Made by a program: the position numbers and the translations under genes. The notes under the pieces are model-generated. The model worked only from the letters and a program-made list of their open reading frames with translations. It had not been told where the DNA came from and did no database searches. Shown in pieces: positions 36,453-46,266 of a DNA stretch of 59,407 nucleotides (positions are counted from its first letter, which is position 1; each line of letters starts with the position of its first letter). The stretch comes from an uncultured Lachnospiraceae bacterium (GTDB lineage Bacteria > Bacillota > Clostridia > Lachnospirales > Lachnospiraceae). Location of the stretch: positions 1-59,407 of the forward strand of contig CACYWQ010000010.1 of the NCBI GenBank assembly GCA_902778165.1, read 5' to 3'.

Positions 36453-39110
36453 ATGAATAAACTGATGCTTATTGATGGGCACAGTATAGTGAACAGAGCG
36501 TTCTATGGTGTTCCGGAGTTATCAAATGCTTCGGGACTTCATGTTAATGCCATATACGGCTTCTTGAATATCTTATTTAAGTTATTGGATGATGAATCTC
36601 CGAATTATCTGTGCGTTGCATTCGATATGAGTGCTCCTACTTTCAGACATGAGAAATATCCGGAATATAAGGGTACACGTAAGCCCATGCCTGAGGAACT
36701 TCGTGAACAGATCCCCGTTCTTAAGGACGTGCTTAGGGCAATGGATATTACTATTGTTGAGCATGCCGGATGGGAAGCAGATGATATACTCGGTTCACTT
36801 GCCGTTAAGGCCGAGAGAGAAGGCATGGAAGTAAGCCTTGTGTCAGGCGACAGAGATTTACTTCAGATTGCCACGGATACGATCAAGATAGTATTGCCCA
36901 AGACCAAGGCTGGCAAGACTGAATATGAGATATATCATACACAGGACGTTATTGATAAGTATCAGGTAACTCCTGCGGGAATAATAGAACTTAAGGCTCT
37001 TATGGGTGATACATCCGACAATATTCCGGGAGTTCCTAAGGTGGGTGAGAAGACGGCCACGGCTCTGTTGGTAGAATACGGAACCGTAGCGAATGTATAT
37101 GACAATCTTGATAAGATCACCAAGAAGGGCTTGCGTGATACGCTTGAAGCCAACCGAGATAAGGCTGAATTAAGCCGATGGCTTGCAACGATCAAGACAG
37201 ATTGTGACACAAATGTCACATGGGATGAGATAGAACTTAAGAATATATATACGTATAAGGCATATGAATCCCTTAAGACCTTAGGCCTTAAGAAGATACT
37301 GGATCGTTTCGAGGGCAAAACAGGGGTGACTGAAAGTGCGGCTGCTTCCATGGATATCGTGACCATAAGCGATCAGTCCGAATGCAATAAGTTATTTGAA
37401 TCTCTTAAGGGTAATGTGGCTTTTGTCATCCATAAGTCTGATAAGAATAAGAATACCCGTGAAGAGTCCGACGGTCAGATGGGATTTGATCTTGAGGCAA
37501 TGACGGGAACAGAAGAGGACGTTGCAGACGGTAGCAAAGACGAATTCTCTGCGGTATCAATAACATATGGGAATAAGACATATGTGATTAGTCCCTCCGA
37601 TAAGCTTAAGAGTTCTTATATATCTGAATGCATCAAGTCGATGATAATAAGGCAGGATGTTAATCCCGTTACGTATGATGTTAAGGCTGCATACGGTTAT
37701 CTGTGTGATAAGGATGATGTTATAATTCTTGATGATAACGGACATTCGACTCCACGTATAGATGATATGATGCTTATATCATATCTTCTTAATCCCATTA
37801 AGGCTAAGGAGTATGATACTAAGCCCGGGATCATGACACATGAATTATATGCAGATTATGAGGCATCGGTTAAAGCACTTAAAGATGCCGGAATGTATAA
37901 GCTGTATGAAGATATAGAATTGCCTCTTGCTTATGTTCTCTATACATGTGAGAAGGCCGGAATAATCGCCGACAGAGAGAAACTCATCGAATACGGCAAG
38001 TCCTTGGAAGGACGTATTAACGAACTTGAAGAGAGTATCTGTGATAAGGCGGGTGAGAGATTTAATATCAATTCACCCAAGCAGCTTGGTGAGATACTGT
38101 TTGGCAAGATGGGTATTAAGGGCGGTAAGAAGACTAAGAGCGGTTACTCAACGGCAGCCGATGTGCTTGAGAAACTTGCGCCTGAATATCCAATAGTAAG
38201 CGAGATACTTGAATACAGAGGACTGACCAAATTAAAGAGTACCTATGCGGACGGATTGCAGGAGTGCATCGCAGCGGACGGAAGAATCCATACGACATTC
38301 AATCAGACAATAACCGCAACGGGCAGGATCAGTTCAACCGATCCCAATCTGCAGAACATACCCATAAGAACGGAATTGGGACGTAAGATCCGTAAGTGTT
38401 TCGTGCCTAAGGAAGGTTTCGTGTTCATAGATGCGGATTATTCGCAGATAGAATTACGACTTCTTGCACATATGTCACAGGATGCAGGATTGATAGAGGC
38501 TTACGGAACGGATGCTGATATTCACAGAATCACGGCAAGTAAGGTATTCCACATTCCCTTTGAAGAAGTGACAGCCGAGCAGAGAAGAGATGCCAAGGCG
38601 GTCAATTTCGGATTGGTATACGGTATCAGCTCTTTCGGATTGTCACAGGATCTGGGAATATCCAGGGATGAAGCCAAGAAATATATCGAAGAATACTTCG
38701 TTACATATCCGGGAGTTAAGAGATTCTTAGATGATCTTGTAACGCAGGCCAAGGATAAGGGTTATGCCACCACGATGTACGGCAGAAGAAGACCCATTCC
38801 CGAACTTAATAACAGCAACTATATGATGCGACAGTTCGGCGAGAGGGTAGCCATGAACAGTCCCATACAGGGAAGTGCGGCGGATATCATGAAGCTTGCG
38901 ATGATCCGCGTGTATGAGGCTCTTATAAGAGAGAAGATCAACGGCAGGATACTTATACAGGTTCATGATGAACTGTTGCTTGAGGTCAGTGAAGAAGAGG
39001 CGGCTAAGGCAGCTGATATTCTTAAGCGTGAGATGGAGAATGCGGTTACTCTGGCAGTTAAGCTTGAGGCCGATGTTCATGAAGGTAATAACTGGTACGA
39101 AGCCAAGTAG
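36453..39110 (+). CDS. polA: DNA polymerase I
   Basis: An 885-residue Pol I for Okazaki fragment processing and repair. The 5'-3' exonuclease domain is complete (LMLIDGHSIVNRAFYG, GWEADDILGSLA, VSGDRDLLQI, GDTSDNIPGVPKVGEKTA). The middle 3'-5' exonuclease region (about 300-480) lacks the Asp/Glu ligands and is probably inactive, as in other Bacillota. The polymerase domain has DADYSQIELRLLAHMS, AKAVNFGLVYGIS and the QVHDELLLEV catalytic motif. ATG 36453 is chosen because it starts the conserved MNKLMLIDG; an upstream in-frame ATG at 36399 lies inside the previous gene. Confidence 0.96.
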   Translation: MNKLMLIDGHSIVNRAFYGVPELSNASGLHVNAIYGFLNILFKLLDDESPNYLCVAFDMSAPTFRHEKYPEYKGTRKPMPEELREQIPVLKDVLRAMDITIVEHAGWEADDILGSLAVKAEREGMEVSLVSGDRDLLQIATDTIKIVLPKTKAGKTEYEIYHTQDVIDKYQVTPAGIIELKALMGDTSDNIPGVPKVGEKTATALLVEYGTVANVYDNLDKITKKGLRDTLEANRDKAELSRWLATIKTDCDTNVTWDEIELKNIYTYKAYESLKTLGLKKILDRFEGKTGVTESAAASMDIVTISDQSECNKLFESLKGNVAFVIHKSDKNKNTREESDGQMGFDLEAMTGTEEDVADGSKDEFSAVSITYGNKTYVISPSDKLKSSYISECIKSMIIRQDVNPVTYDVKAAYGYLCDKDDVIILDDNGHSTPRIDDMMLISYLLNPIKAKEYDTKPGIMTHELYADYEASVKALKDAGMYKLYEDIELPLAYVLYTCEKAGIIADREKLIEYGKSLEGRINELEESICDKAGERFNINSPKQLGEILFGKMGIKGGKKTKSGYSTAADVLEKLAPEYPIVSEILEYRGLTKLKSTYADGLQECIAADGRIHTTFNQTITATGRISSTDPNLQNIPIRTELGRKIRKCFVPKEGFVFIDADYSQIELRLLAHMSQDAGLIEAYGTDADIHRITASKVFHIPFEEVTAEQRRDAKAVNFGLVYGISSFGLSQDLGISRDEAKKYIEEYFVTYPGVKRFLDDLVTQAKDKGYATTMYGRRRPIPELNNSNYMMRQFGERVAMNSPIQGSAADIMKLAMIRVYEALIREKINGRILIQVHDELLLEVSEEEAAKAADILKREMENAVTLAVKLEADVHEGNNWYEAK

Positions 39111-39119
39111 ACAATAAAT

Positions 39120-39716
39120 ATGAATACTAAGATAATCGGCATCACCGGCGGAGTCGGATCCGGTAAGAGCAGAATACTTGAATACATCAGAAATAACTAT
39201 AATTGTAAGATAGTGACCGCTGATGATATGGCTAACGAAGTCAAGGAACCTGGGCAGGAGTGTTATGACAGAATAGTCGCTTTGCTTGGGGATGACATAC
39301 TGAATGAAGATGGTCACATCGATCATAACAGAATGGCAGCCAAGATCTACGGGGATAAAGATCTTCTTAAGAAAGTCAATTCCATCATTCACCCGGCCGT
39401 GATAGGTCGTATCAAGGCGATGGGTAATGAGGAGAGAGAAAGAGGCAGTCTTGATTATTTTTTTATAGAAGCGGCATTGTTAATAGAATGCGGATTCAAT
39501 GATTATGTTGATGAGATGTGGTACATATATTCTGACAAGGATGTCAGAAAGAAGAGGCTGAAGCAGTCCAGAGGATATGATGATGCCAAGACAGAAGCTA
39601 TAATGAAGAGCCAGTTAAGCGATGAAGAGTATCGTGCAGGTTCGGATGTAGTAATAGATAATGACGGTGAATTTGAACTCACCATGAAGCAGATAGATGC
39701 AAGGCTTGGAGGTTAA
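39120..39716 (+). CDS. coaE: Dephospho-CoA kinase
   Basis: A 198-residue P-loop kinase for the last step of coenzyme A synthesis. The P-loop is GITGGVGSGKSRIL, followed by ADDMANEVKEPGQECYDRIV and IIHPAVIGRI, typical CoaE segments, and a C-terminal VVIDNDGEFELT. It lies 9 bases after polA; polA-coaE is a common pairing in Bacillota. The Shine-Dalgarno sequence is weak. Confidence 0.93.
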   Translation: MNTKIIGITGGVGSGKSRILEYIRNNYNCKIVTADDMANEVKEPGQECYDRIVALLGDDILNEDGHIDHNRMAAKIYGDKDLLKKVNSIIHPAVIGRIKAMGNEERERGSLDYFFIEAALLIECGFNDYVDEMWYIYSDKDVRKKRLKQSRGYDDAKTEAIMKSQLSDEEYRAGSDVVIDNDGEFELTMKQIDARLGG

Positions 39717-39717
39717 G

Positions 39718-41787
39718 ATGGCAGATAGCGGTAATCCCAATCAGATGGTATTCGGACTGGATATCGGAACGAGAAGTATCGTGGGCACTGTGGGTTATAA
39801 GCGCGGTAATAAGTTCGTAGTTGTGGCTCAGTGCAACAAAGAGCATGATACACGTTCGATGCTTGATGGTCAGATACATGACATAGGAAGAGTCGCAGAG
39901 ACGATAAATGATGTCAAGAAAAGACTCGAGAAACAGATCGGCGGAGAACTTAAGAGAGTATGTATAGCGGCTGCCGGACGTGTGTTGCAGACAATGCAGA
40001 CACATTCCGAAGTGGACCTTGAAGAGGAGAGAACCGTAACGGCCGAAGATATATATACGCTTAATTCCGTTGCGATTGAAGATGCATATAAGAAGTTCCT
40101 TGATGAGAACAATACGGAACTGCATTTCTATTGTGTGGGAAGCAGCCCCGTAAGATATTATCTTAATGATTTCGTGATCTCCAATCTTGAGAATCACAAG
40201 GCTAAGGTGATCGGTGTTGATATGATCGCGACCTTCTTACCAGATGATGTTGTGGACGGTCTGTATAAGTCGGTTGAGATGGCGGGACTTGAAGTGGCCA
40301 ATCTTACATTGGAGCCTATTGCGGCTATTCAGCTTGCCATACCCGAGCGTTTCAGACTGCTTAATATCGCCCTTGTGGATGTGGGTGCCGGAACTTCGGA
40401 TATATCGGTTACCAAGGACGGTTCGATCATTGCATTTGGAATGATCCCCACAGCCGGAGATTCCCTTACCGAGCGTATAGCCAATCACTGCATGGTGGAT
40501 TTTAACGGAGCGGAAATAATCAAGCGTAAGGCTGATACCGATCAGGTGATCGAATATGAAGATATAATGGGCACCAAGATGACCATAACTCAGAAGCAGA
40601 TCAAGACTCTTCTGTCTAAGGATGTGGATGAGATGGCCAAACTTGCCTGCAACAAGATCAAGGAATTAAACGGCGGTAAGAGCGTGGGTGCCGTATTCGT
40701 GGTCGGCGGCGGCGGAATGGTGCCGGGTTATACCGACAGCTTAGCCAAGAAGCTCGGATTGCAGCCTGAGAGAGTTGCGCTTCGAGGCAAGGAAGTGATG
40801 CAGGATATTATATTCGAGAATACGGAGCTTAATATCGATTCACTTCTTGTAACTCCTATCGGAATATGCCTTAACTACTACGAAGAGAGCAATAACTTTA
40901 TCTTCGTTAATTTCAACGGATCTAAGGTTAAGTTATATAACAATAACAACTTAAGCGTTATGGATGCTGCAATGCAGACCGAATTCCAGGGCGGAGGATT
41001 CTTCCCTAAGAGTGGTCCTGAACTTGAATTTACCATAAACGGCAATAAGAGACTGATAAGAGGTAAGATGGGTGAGGCTGCTGTAATCAAGGTCAACGGT
41101 ACAGTTGCCAATCTTCATTCGCCCATTAAGGAGAATGATATCATAGAGGTGCAGGAATCAACGGCAGGTGAGGCTGCACATATGACTATAGGTGAACTGC
41201 CTGAATATAAGTCAATTCTTACCGTCAATGTCAACGGCAACAATGTGGACCTTCCCAAGTATGCTTCTGTCGGTGGGGAGTTACAGTCTGAATACTATGA
41301 CATTCAGAACGGCGATGTTATAGAGATACTTGATTACTATACGGTTGCTCAGATTGAGAAATTCATGGATATTACGGTTGCTCCCGACAGCGTATGTATG
41401 GTTAATAATGCGCCGGCGGATGATGATACCAAGGTATATGAGAACTTCTCCGTATCGTGGGAAGTAACGGACGGAACATTTGATTCAAGTGCCTATGTGG
41501 CAACCAATTATGTAGAAGAAGTTATAGAGACCAAGGATGAGGAAGAGGAACCCCAAGCAGCTGCTCCCACCGTTGAGATAACGGTTACGGTCAATGATAA
41601 GCCTGTTAACCTTAAGGGCAAGAATAAATATGTATTTGTGGATGTGTTTGATGAGATAGACTTCGACAGAACAAGAGCCAAGGGAACACTCATCACAACG
41701 ATCAACGGACATAATGCGGAATATATGGAAGAACTGCACGGCGGTGAGACCATAGAGATATATTGGGAGAAGGACAGACAATCATGA
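39718..41787 (+). CDS. FtsA-like ATPase with long C-terminal repeat extension
   Basis: A 689-residue protein. Residues 10-370 match the FtsA/PilM actin-like fold: VFGLDIGTRSIVGTVGY (phosphate 1), VCIAAAGRVLQT, VDVGAGTSDISV (phosphate 2) and FVVGGGGMVPGY (adenosine). The remaining ~320 residues hold three modules of the form beta strand-VNG-...-GDxIEI (near 41020-41150, 41217-41330 and 41575-41770) and a Glu-rich break before the last. It lacks the amphipathic membrane-binding helix expected at the end of classical FtsA. It may act in cell division or as an unrelated actin-like regulator. ATG 39718 follows GGAGG; an in-frame ATG at 39697 is inside coaE. Confidence 0.82.
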   Translation: MADSGNPNQMVFGLDIGTRSIVGTVGYKRGNKFVVVAQCNKEHDTRSMLDGQIHDIGRVAETINDVKKRLEKQIGGELKRVCIAAAGRVLQTMQTHSEVDLEEERTVTAEDIYTLNSVAIEDAYKKFLDENNTELHFYCVGSSPVRYYLNDFVISNLENHKAKVIGVDMIATFLPDDVVDGLYKSVEMAGLEVANLTLEPIAAIQLAIPERFRLLNIALVDVGAGTSDISVTKDGSIIAFGMIPTAGDSLTERIANHCMVDFNGAEIIKRKADTDQVIEYEDIMGTKMTITQKQIKTLLSKDVDEMAKLACNKIKELNGGKSVGAVFVVGGGGMVPGYTDSLAKKLGLQPERVALRGKEVMQDIIFENTELNIDSLLVTPIGICLNYYEESNNFIFVNFNGSKVKLYNNNNLSVMDAAMQTEFQGGGFFPKSGPELEFTINGNKRLIRGKMGEAAVIKVNGTVANLHSPIKENDIIEVQESTAGEAAHMTIGELPEYKSILTVNVNGNNVDLPKYASVGGELQSEYYDIQNGDVIEILDYYTVAQIEKFMDITVAPDSVCMVNNAPADDDTKVYENFSVSWEVTDGTFDSSAYVATNYVEEVIETKDEEEEPQAAAPTVEITVTVNDKPVNLKGKNKYVFVDVFDEIDFDRTRAKGTLITTINGHNAEYMEELHGGETIEIYWEKDRQS

Positions 41788-42581
41788 GAATGTGTCCGAT
41801 CGCCAGCGGAAGCAGCGGTAATTCCATATATGTAGGCAGTAACACCACGCACATATTGGTGGATGCAGGTATCAGCAAGAAAAGAATTGAAGAGGGCCTT
41901 AAGAGCGTAGGACTTAAGGGTGGAGATATCGATGCGATATTGATCACTCATGAGCATGCCGATCATATCCAGGGGCTCGGAGTATTCGTACGTAAATATC
42001 CGGTTCCGATATACGGAACGGCGGCTACCCTTAAACAGATTCAGTTAACGAATTCTTTGGGATATATACCGCCGGAACTGTTTATAGAGATCACACCGGA
42101 TAAGGAATTTACTTTGGGTGACATCTGTGTCAGTTCCATGCATATTTCCCATGATGCGGCAGATCCGGTGGCATACAGCTTCGCTAAAGGCGATAAGCAT
42201 ATGGCAATAGCCACGGACATGGGTGAATATACCGATTATACGATAGAACATCTTAAGGGAATGGACGCTCTGCTTCTTGAGGCTAATCATGATATAAGGA
42301 TGCTTCAGGTGGGCCCGTATCCCTATCAGCTTAAACAAAGAATATTATCAGAGCGCGGACATTTATCCAACGAAGCTGCAGGAAGACTGCTAAGCGACAT
42401 AGCCTGTGACAGATTACAGACAATAATTTTGGGACATTTAAGTAAGGAGAACAACCTTCCCGAACTTGCCTATGAGACGGTCAGACTTGAGATTGAGACG
42501 GGGGATCAGGAATATCATGCCGATGACTTCGAGATGATAGTGGCCAAGAGAAGTGAACCGACAAGAATCGTGGAAGTGTAA
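41784..42581 (+). CDS. walJ: WalJ/YycJ-like MBL-fold exonuclease
   Basis: A 265-residue metallo-beta-lactamase-fold protein. It begins with the family text CPIASGSSGNSIYVGS, then has ITHEHADHIQGLGVF (metal ligands) near 56-64, SHDAADPVAYSF, ATDMGEYT and LGHLSKENNLPELA. In Bacillus the relative YycJ/WalJ is a 5'-3' DNA exonuclease linked to cell-wall and replication phenotypes. The start is ATG 41784, overlapping the previous stop (ATGA), with GGGAGAAGGA upstream. Confidence 0.88.
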   Translation: MRMCPIASGSSGNSIYVGSNTTHILVDAGISKKRIEEGLKSVGLKGGDIDAILITHEHADHIQGLGVFVRKYPVPIYGTAATLKQIQLTNSLGYIPPELFIEITPDKEFTLGDICVSSMHISHDAADPVAYSFAKGDKHMAIATDMGEYTDYTIEHLKGMDALLLEANHDIRMLQVGPYPYQLKQRILSERGHLSNEAAGRLLSDIACDRLQTIILGHLSKENNLPELAYETVRLEIETGDQEYHADDFEMIVAKRSEPTRIVEV

Positions 42582-42611
42582 ATAATAAGGGAAAAGTTTA
42601 GGAGGATAGAA

Positions 42612-43328
42612 TTGGCTAAGAAATACAAAGCAATACTGTATGATATGGACGGCACTTTGGTGCCGATGGATATGAAGGAATTTACGGACGGGTACTTCAG
42701 GTTATTGGCTAAGAGACTTGCACCGTATAATATACCGACAGACACATTGATCGATTCAATATGGAAGGGAACTGCGGCCATGGTACGTAATGATGGAAGC
42801 CGCAAGAATATAGAAGCATTCTGGGAGACATTCTATAAGCTTACCGGAGTGACGGATGAAAGTATAGAGGCTGAATGCGATTCATTCTACGGGGAAGAAT
42901 TTAAGGGAGCCAAGGCTTTCACACAGGATAACCCCCTTGCAACAAAGGCCGTGAATATATCAAGGGATAAGGCCGATATAGTGGCACTTGCAACCAATCC
43001 TTTATTCCCATTACCCGGTCAGATAACAAGAATGGAATGGGTGGGCCTTAAGCCGGATGATTTCGACCTTGTGACTTCATATGAGTCGGATGTATATTGC
43101 AAGCCCAATCCCAAGTATTTCGAATCGGTATGTGAAAGGCTCGGTGTTAAACCTTCGGAATGTCTTATGATAGGCAATGACGAGGAAGAAGATATGTATG
43201 CTGCCTGTACCGTATGCGGGATGGACGGATTCCTTGTAACGGATACAATGATAGAGAGTAAGGAGCATCACTGGGGCGGACCTCGAGGGACATTTGCTGA
43301 GATGGTTGAGATGTTAAATTCTCTGTAA
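42612..43328 (+). CDS. HAD-superfamily phosphatase
   Basis: A 238-residue HAD hydrolase with motif I YDMDGTLVPMD (nucleophile Asp, then Asp), ALATNP as motif II, the Lys in YCKPNPKYF as motif III and GNDEEEDM as motif IV. The cap is helical (C1 type). The substrate is unknown; small phosphate esters are typical. The start codon is TTG at 42612 with AGGAGG 6 bases upstream; no ATG exists near it in frame. Confidence 0.85.
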   Translation: MAKKYKAILYDMDGTLVPMDMKEFTDGYFRLLAKRLAPYNIPTDTLIDSIWKGTAAMVRNDGSRKNIEAFWETFYKLTGVTDESIEAECDSFYGEEFKGAKAFTQDNPLATKAVNISRDKADIVALATNPLFPLPGQITRMEWVGLKPDDFDLVTSYESDVYCKPNPKYFESVCERLGVKPSECLMIGNDEEEDMYAACTVCGMDGFLVTDTMIESKEHHWGGPRGTFAEMVEMLNSL

Positions 43329-43364
43329 AGCATACATAAACGCACATAAGACGTAAGCCAGGCA

Positions 43365-43382
43365 CAACGATATGAATCGTTG
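43365..43382. repeat. Perfect inverted repeat before the ACT-domain gene
   Basis: CAACGAT-ATGA-ATCGTTG, 7-bp arms and a 4-base centre. It overlaps a possible -35 (TTGTCA, 43380-43385), with TATAGT at 43401 after a short 15-base spacer. It could be an operator or a small hairpin; there is no T-run, so it is not a normal terminator. Confidence 0.4.
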
Positions 43383-43423
43383 TCAGACAGTACATGATAA
43401 TATAGTCAGAATGGAGTGATAAG

Positions 43424-43696
43424 ATGAAGAAGACAATAATAACCGTAGTCGGACATGATGCGGTAGGAATAATCGCCAAGGTATGTACATATCTTGCAGA
43501 TAACGGCATTAACATATTGGATATATCCCAGACTATCGTTCAGGGGTGGTTTAACATGATGATGATCACGGATTTTACAGGAGCAACCAAGCCCTTCGGT
43601 GATATCGCGGATGAACTTGAGAAGCTGGGCGAAGAGATCGGAGTGCAGATCAAGTGCCAGAGCGAGGACATCTTCTCCGCTATGCACAGAATATAG
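43424..43696 (+). CDS. ACT-domain protein (UPF0237 family)
   Basis: A 90-residue protein made of one ACT domain: IITVVGHDAVGIIAKVCTYLADNGINILDISQTIV. ACT domains bind amino acids or similar ligands. It is followed by the UPF0210 gene, its constant partner in many Bacillota, and the two probably work together. The function of the pair is not established. The ribosome binding site is TGGAGTG, 8 bases before the ATG. Confidence 0.9.
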   Translation: MKKTIITVVGHDAVGIIAKVCTYLADNGINILDISQTIVQGWFNMMMITDFTGATKPFGDIADELEKLGEEIGVQIKCQSEDIFSAMHRI

Positions 43697-43771
43697 TCAG
43701 AGGAGAACGTGTCCGCGATGTAATATGCGTGTATCGTTCTTCAGTGAATATATTGTTGGAAGGAATGACAG

Positions 43772-45136
43772 ATGGTTAATATATTTGAAGTTGAAGAGAC
43801 AAATAAGATGATCGAGCAGGAGAACCTTGATGTGAGGACCATCACATTGGGAATCAGCCTGCATGATTGCATATCGGATGATATAGATAAGTTATGCGAT
43901 AATATTTATAACAAGATAACGACGGTAGCCAAGGACCTTGTTAAGACGGGTGAGGAGATATCCACGGAGCTGGGTGTGCCGATCGTCAATAAGAGAATAT
44001 CGGTAACTCCCATCGGACTCATAGGTGCAGCAGCATGCAAAAGCACCGATGATTTTGTGAAGATCGCCCTTACGCTTGATAAGGCGGCTAAGGCAGTGGG
44101 AGTTAATTTTATCGGAGGATATACTGCACTTGCGGCTAAGGGTATGACTAAGGCAGAGCAGCTGCTTATAAGATCCATTCCCAAGGCATTGGCATCAACA
44201 GAGAGAATCATGAGCTCGGTGGTACTCGGATCCACACGTACAGGCCTTAATATGGACGGCGTAAGGCTTATGGGAGATATAATCAAGGAGACAGCAGAGG
44301 CAACTAAGAATAATGATTCCATCGGTTGTACGAAGCTTGTTGTACTGTGTAACGCACCGGATGATAACCCGTTCATGGCGGGAGCATTCCACGGAGTGAC
44401 GGAGACTGATTCAATCATTAATGTGGGAGTCAGCGGCCCGGGCGTTGTTAAACATGTGCTTCAGAGTGTTCACGGAGAGTCTTTCGAAGTATTGTGTGAG
44501 ACAATTAAGAAGACTGCATTTAAGGTAACAAGAGTGGGTCAGCTTGTGGCCAAAGAAGCAAGTGAACGACTGGGTATACCTTTTGGTATCGTGGATCTGT
44601 CCCTTGCTCCTACACCGGCTATCGGTGATTCGGTTGCGGATATATTATGTGAGATGGGTCTTGAACAGACTGGCGCGCCGGGAACCACGGCAGCGCTTGC
44701 GCTTCTTAACGATCAGGTCAAGAAGGGCGGAGTAATGGCATCCTCATATGTGGGAGGCTTATCCGGCGCATTTATTCCCGTAAGTGAAGATCAGGGTATG
44801 ATAGATGCGGTAGAAGCAGGCGCGCTTACCATAGAGAAACTTGAGGCCATGACATGTGTATGTTCGGTGGGTCTTGATATGATAGCCATTCCCGGAGATA
44901 CACCCAATACTACAATATCAGGCATTATAGCCGATGAGCTGGCAATAGGTATGATCAATCAGAAGACAACTGCCGTTCGTATTATCCCCGTAATCGGTAA
45001 GGGAGTGGGAGATAATGTTGAATTCGGCGGATTGTTGGGACATGCGCCTATCATGCCGGTTAACTCGTTTGGCTGTGCGGATTTCGTTAATCGAGGCGGA
45101 AGAATACCTGCACCGATACATTCATTTAAGAATTAA
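43772..45136 (+). CDS. UPF0210 (DUF711, PFL-like fold) family protein
   Basis: A 454-residue cytoplasmic protein. It matches UPF0210 by [13 protein letters not shown] near the start, [36 protein letters not shown] and the C-terminal [14 protein letters not shown] with [15 protein letters not shown]. Structures of the family show a pyruvate-formate-lyase-like barrel, but no reaction is assigned. It is paired with the ACT-domain gene upstream. The ribosome binding site GGAAGGA lies near 43758. Confidence 0.9.
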   Translation: MVNIFEVEETNKMIEQENLDVRTITLGISLHDCISDDIDKLCDNIYNKITTVAKDLVKTGEEISTELGVPIVNKRISVTPIGLIGAAACKSTDDFVKIALTLDKAAKAVGVNFIGGYTALAAKGMTKAEQLLIRSIPKALASTERIMSSVVLGSTRTGLNMDGVRLMGDIIKETAEATKNNDSIGCTKLVVLCNAPDDNPFMAGAFHGVTETDSIINVGVSGPGVVKHVLQSVHGESFEVLCETIKKTAFKVTRVGQLVAKEASERLGIPFGIVDLSLAPTPAIGDSVADILCEMGLEQTGAPGTTAALALLNDQVKKGGVMASSYVGGLSGAFIPVSEDQGMIDAVEAGALTIEKLEAMTCVCSVGLDMIAIPGDTPNTTISGIIADELAIGMINQKTTAVRIIPVIGKGVGDNVEFGGLLGHAPIMPVNSFGCADFVNRGGRIPAPIHSFKN

Positions 45137-45184
45137 TCATTTATAAGAGTTTATAAGAATAAATCTACTAACGGAGGTTACAGT

Positions 45185-46189
45185 ATGGGAGACTATATTG
45201 ACAAGATTAAAGAAAGAGCAAGAAGCGACATCAAGACGATCGTATTACCCGAGACAACGGATAAGAGAACCCTTATAGCGGCATCTCATATTCTTAAGGA
45301 GGGCATAGCCAATATCATCTTAGTAGGTAACGAAGAGAAGATACTTGACGGTGCCGGATGGCTTGATATCGAGCTTGACGGAGCTAAGATTATAGATCCC
45401 CATAAGAGCGAGAAACTTGATGAATATACCGATCTTCTCTATGAGGTTCGTAAGGCCAAGGGAATGACTCCCGAGAAGGCAAGAGAGACCCTTCTTGCCG
45501 ACTATCTTACATTCGGTGTAATGATGGTTAAGGCCAATGATGCAGACGGAATGGTGGCCGGTGCCTGCCATGCAACGGCAGATACCCTTCGTCCGGCGCT
45601 TCAGATACTTAAGACTGCACCCGGAACCAAGCTCGTAAGCGGTTTCTTTATTATGGATGTTCCGGATTGTGATATGGGATATAACGGTACGTTCTTATTT
45701 GCGGACTGCGGACTTAATCAGGATCCTAATCCTGAGGAATTGGCAGCGATTGCGGATACATCAGCCAAGTCATTTAAGAACCTTGTGGGTGCCAAGCCCA
45801 TAATTGCAATGTTGTCACATTCAACCAAGGGCAGTGCCAAGCATCCTCTCGTAGATAAGATGGTTGAGGCTACACGTATCGCTCATGAGGAGTATCCTAA
45901 TCTTGTTATAGACGGTGAATTGCAGACAGATGCGGCTATCGTACCCATGGTAGCCAAGGCTAAGGCTCCGGATTCGGAGATAGGCGGAAGAGCCAACGTG
46001 CTTATATTCCCTAATCTGGATGCCGGTAATATAGGCTATAAGCTCGTTCAGAGACTGGGTAAGGCAGAAGCCTACGGTCCCATGCTTCAGGGTCTTGCCA
46101 AGCCCGTTAATGACCTCTCAAGAGGTTGTTCGTGGGAAGATGTGGTGGGTGTTGTCGCACTTACGGCCGTACAGGCACAGCTTGTGTAA
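45185..46189 (+). CDS. pta: Phosphate acetyltransferase
   Basis: A 334-residue enzyme converting acetyl-CoA and phosphate into acetyl phosphate, the first step of acetate/ATP formation in fermentation. The length and motifs fit Pta: IVLPETTDKRTLIAA, GMTPEKARETLLADYLTFGVMMVKANDADGMVAGACHATAD, MLSHSTKGSAKHP and NVLIFPNLDAGNIGYKL. The usual partner ackA is not adjacent. The ribosome binding site GGAGG lies 8 bases upstream; before it is a tandem TTTATAAGA repeat (45140 and 45150). A terminator follows. Confidence 0.95.
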   Translation: MGDYIDKIKERARSDIKTIVLPETTDKRTLIAASHILKEGIANIILVGNEEKILDGAGWLDIELDGAKIIDPHKSEKLDEYTDLLYEVRKAKGMTPEKARETLLADYLTFGVMMVKANDADGMVAGACHATADTLRPALQILKTAPGTKLVSGFFIMDVPDCDMGYNGTFLFADCGLNQDPNPEELAAIADTSAKSFKNLVGAKPIIAMLSHSTKGSAKHPLVDKMVEATRIAHEEYPNLVIDGELQTDAAIVPMVAKAKAPDSEIGGRANVLIFPNLDAGNIGYKLVQRLGKAEAYGPMLQGLAKPVNDLSRGCSWEDVVGVVALTAVQAQLV

Positions 46190-46222
46190 CGATGTCAATC
46201 TAAGTCAGTTTAACAGAATATT

Positions 46223-46255
46223 AAAAGGCTCGCAGATGTGTCTGCGAGCCCTTTT
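46223..46255. terminator. Bidirectional terminator between pta and tmcAL
   Basis: A perfect 10-bp GC-rich stem (GGCTCGCAGA / TCTGCGAGCC) with a TGTG loop, flanked by AAAA on the left and CTTTT on the right. It lies between convergent genes and can serve both strands. Confidence 0.92.
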
Positions 46256-46266
46256 GATATAGCGGT

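Noticed and set aside
45140-45158. Tandem TTTATAAGA repeat upstream of pta
   Set aside because: Two 9-base copies in AT-rich DNA with no paired promoter element; could be chance.
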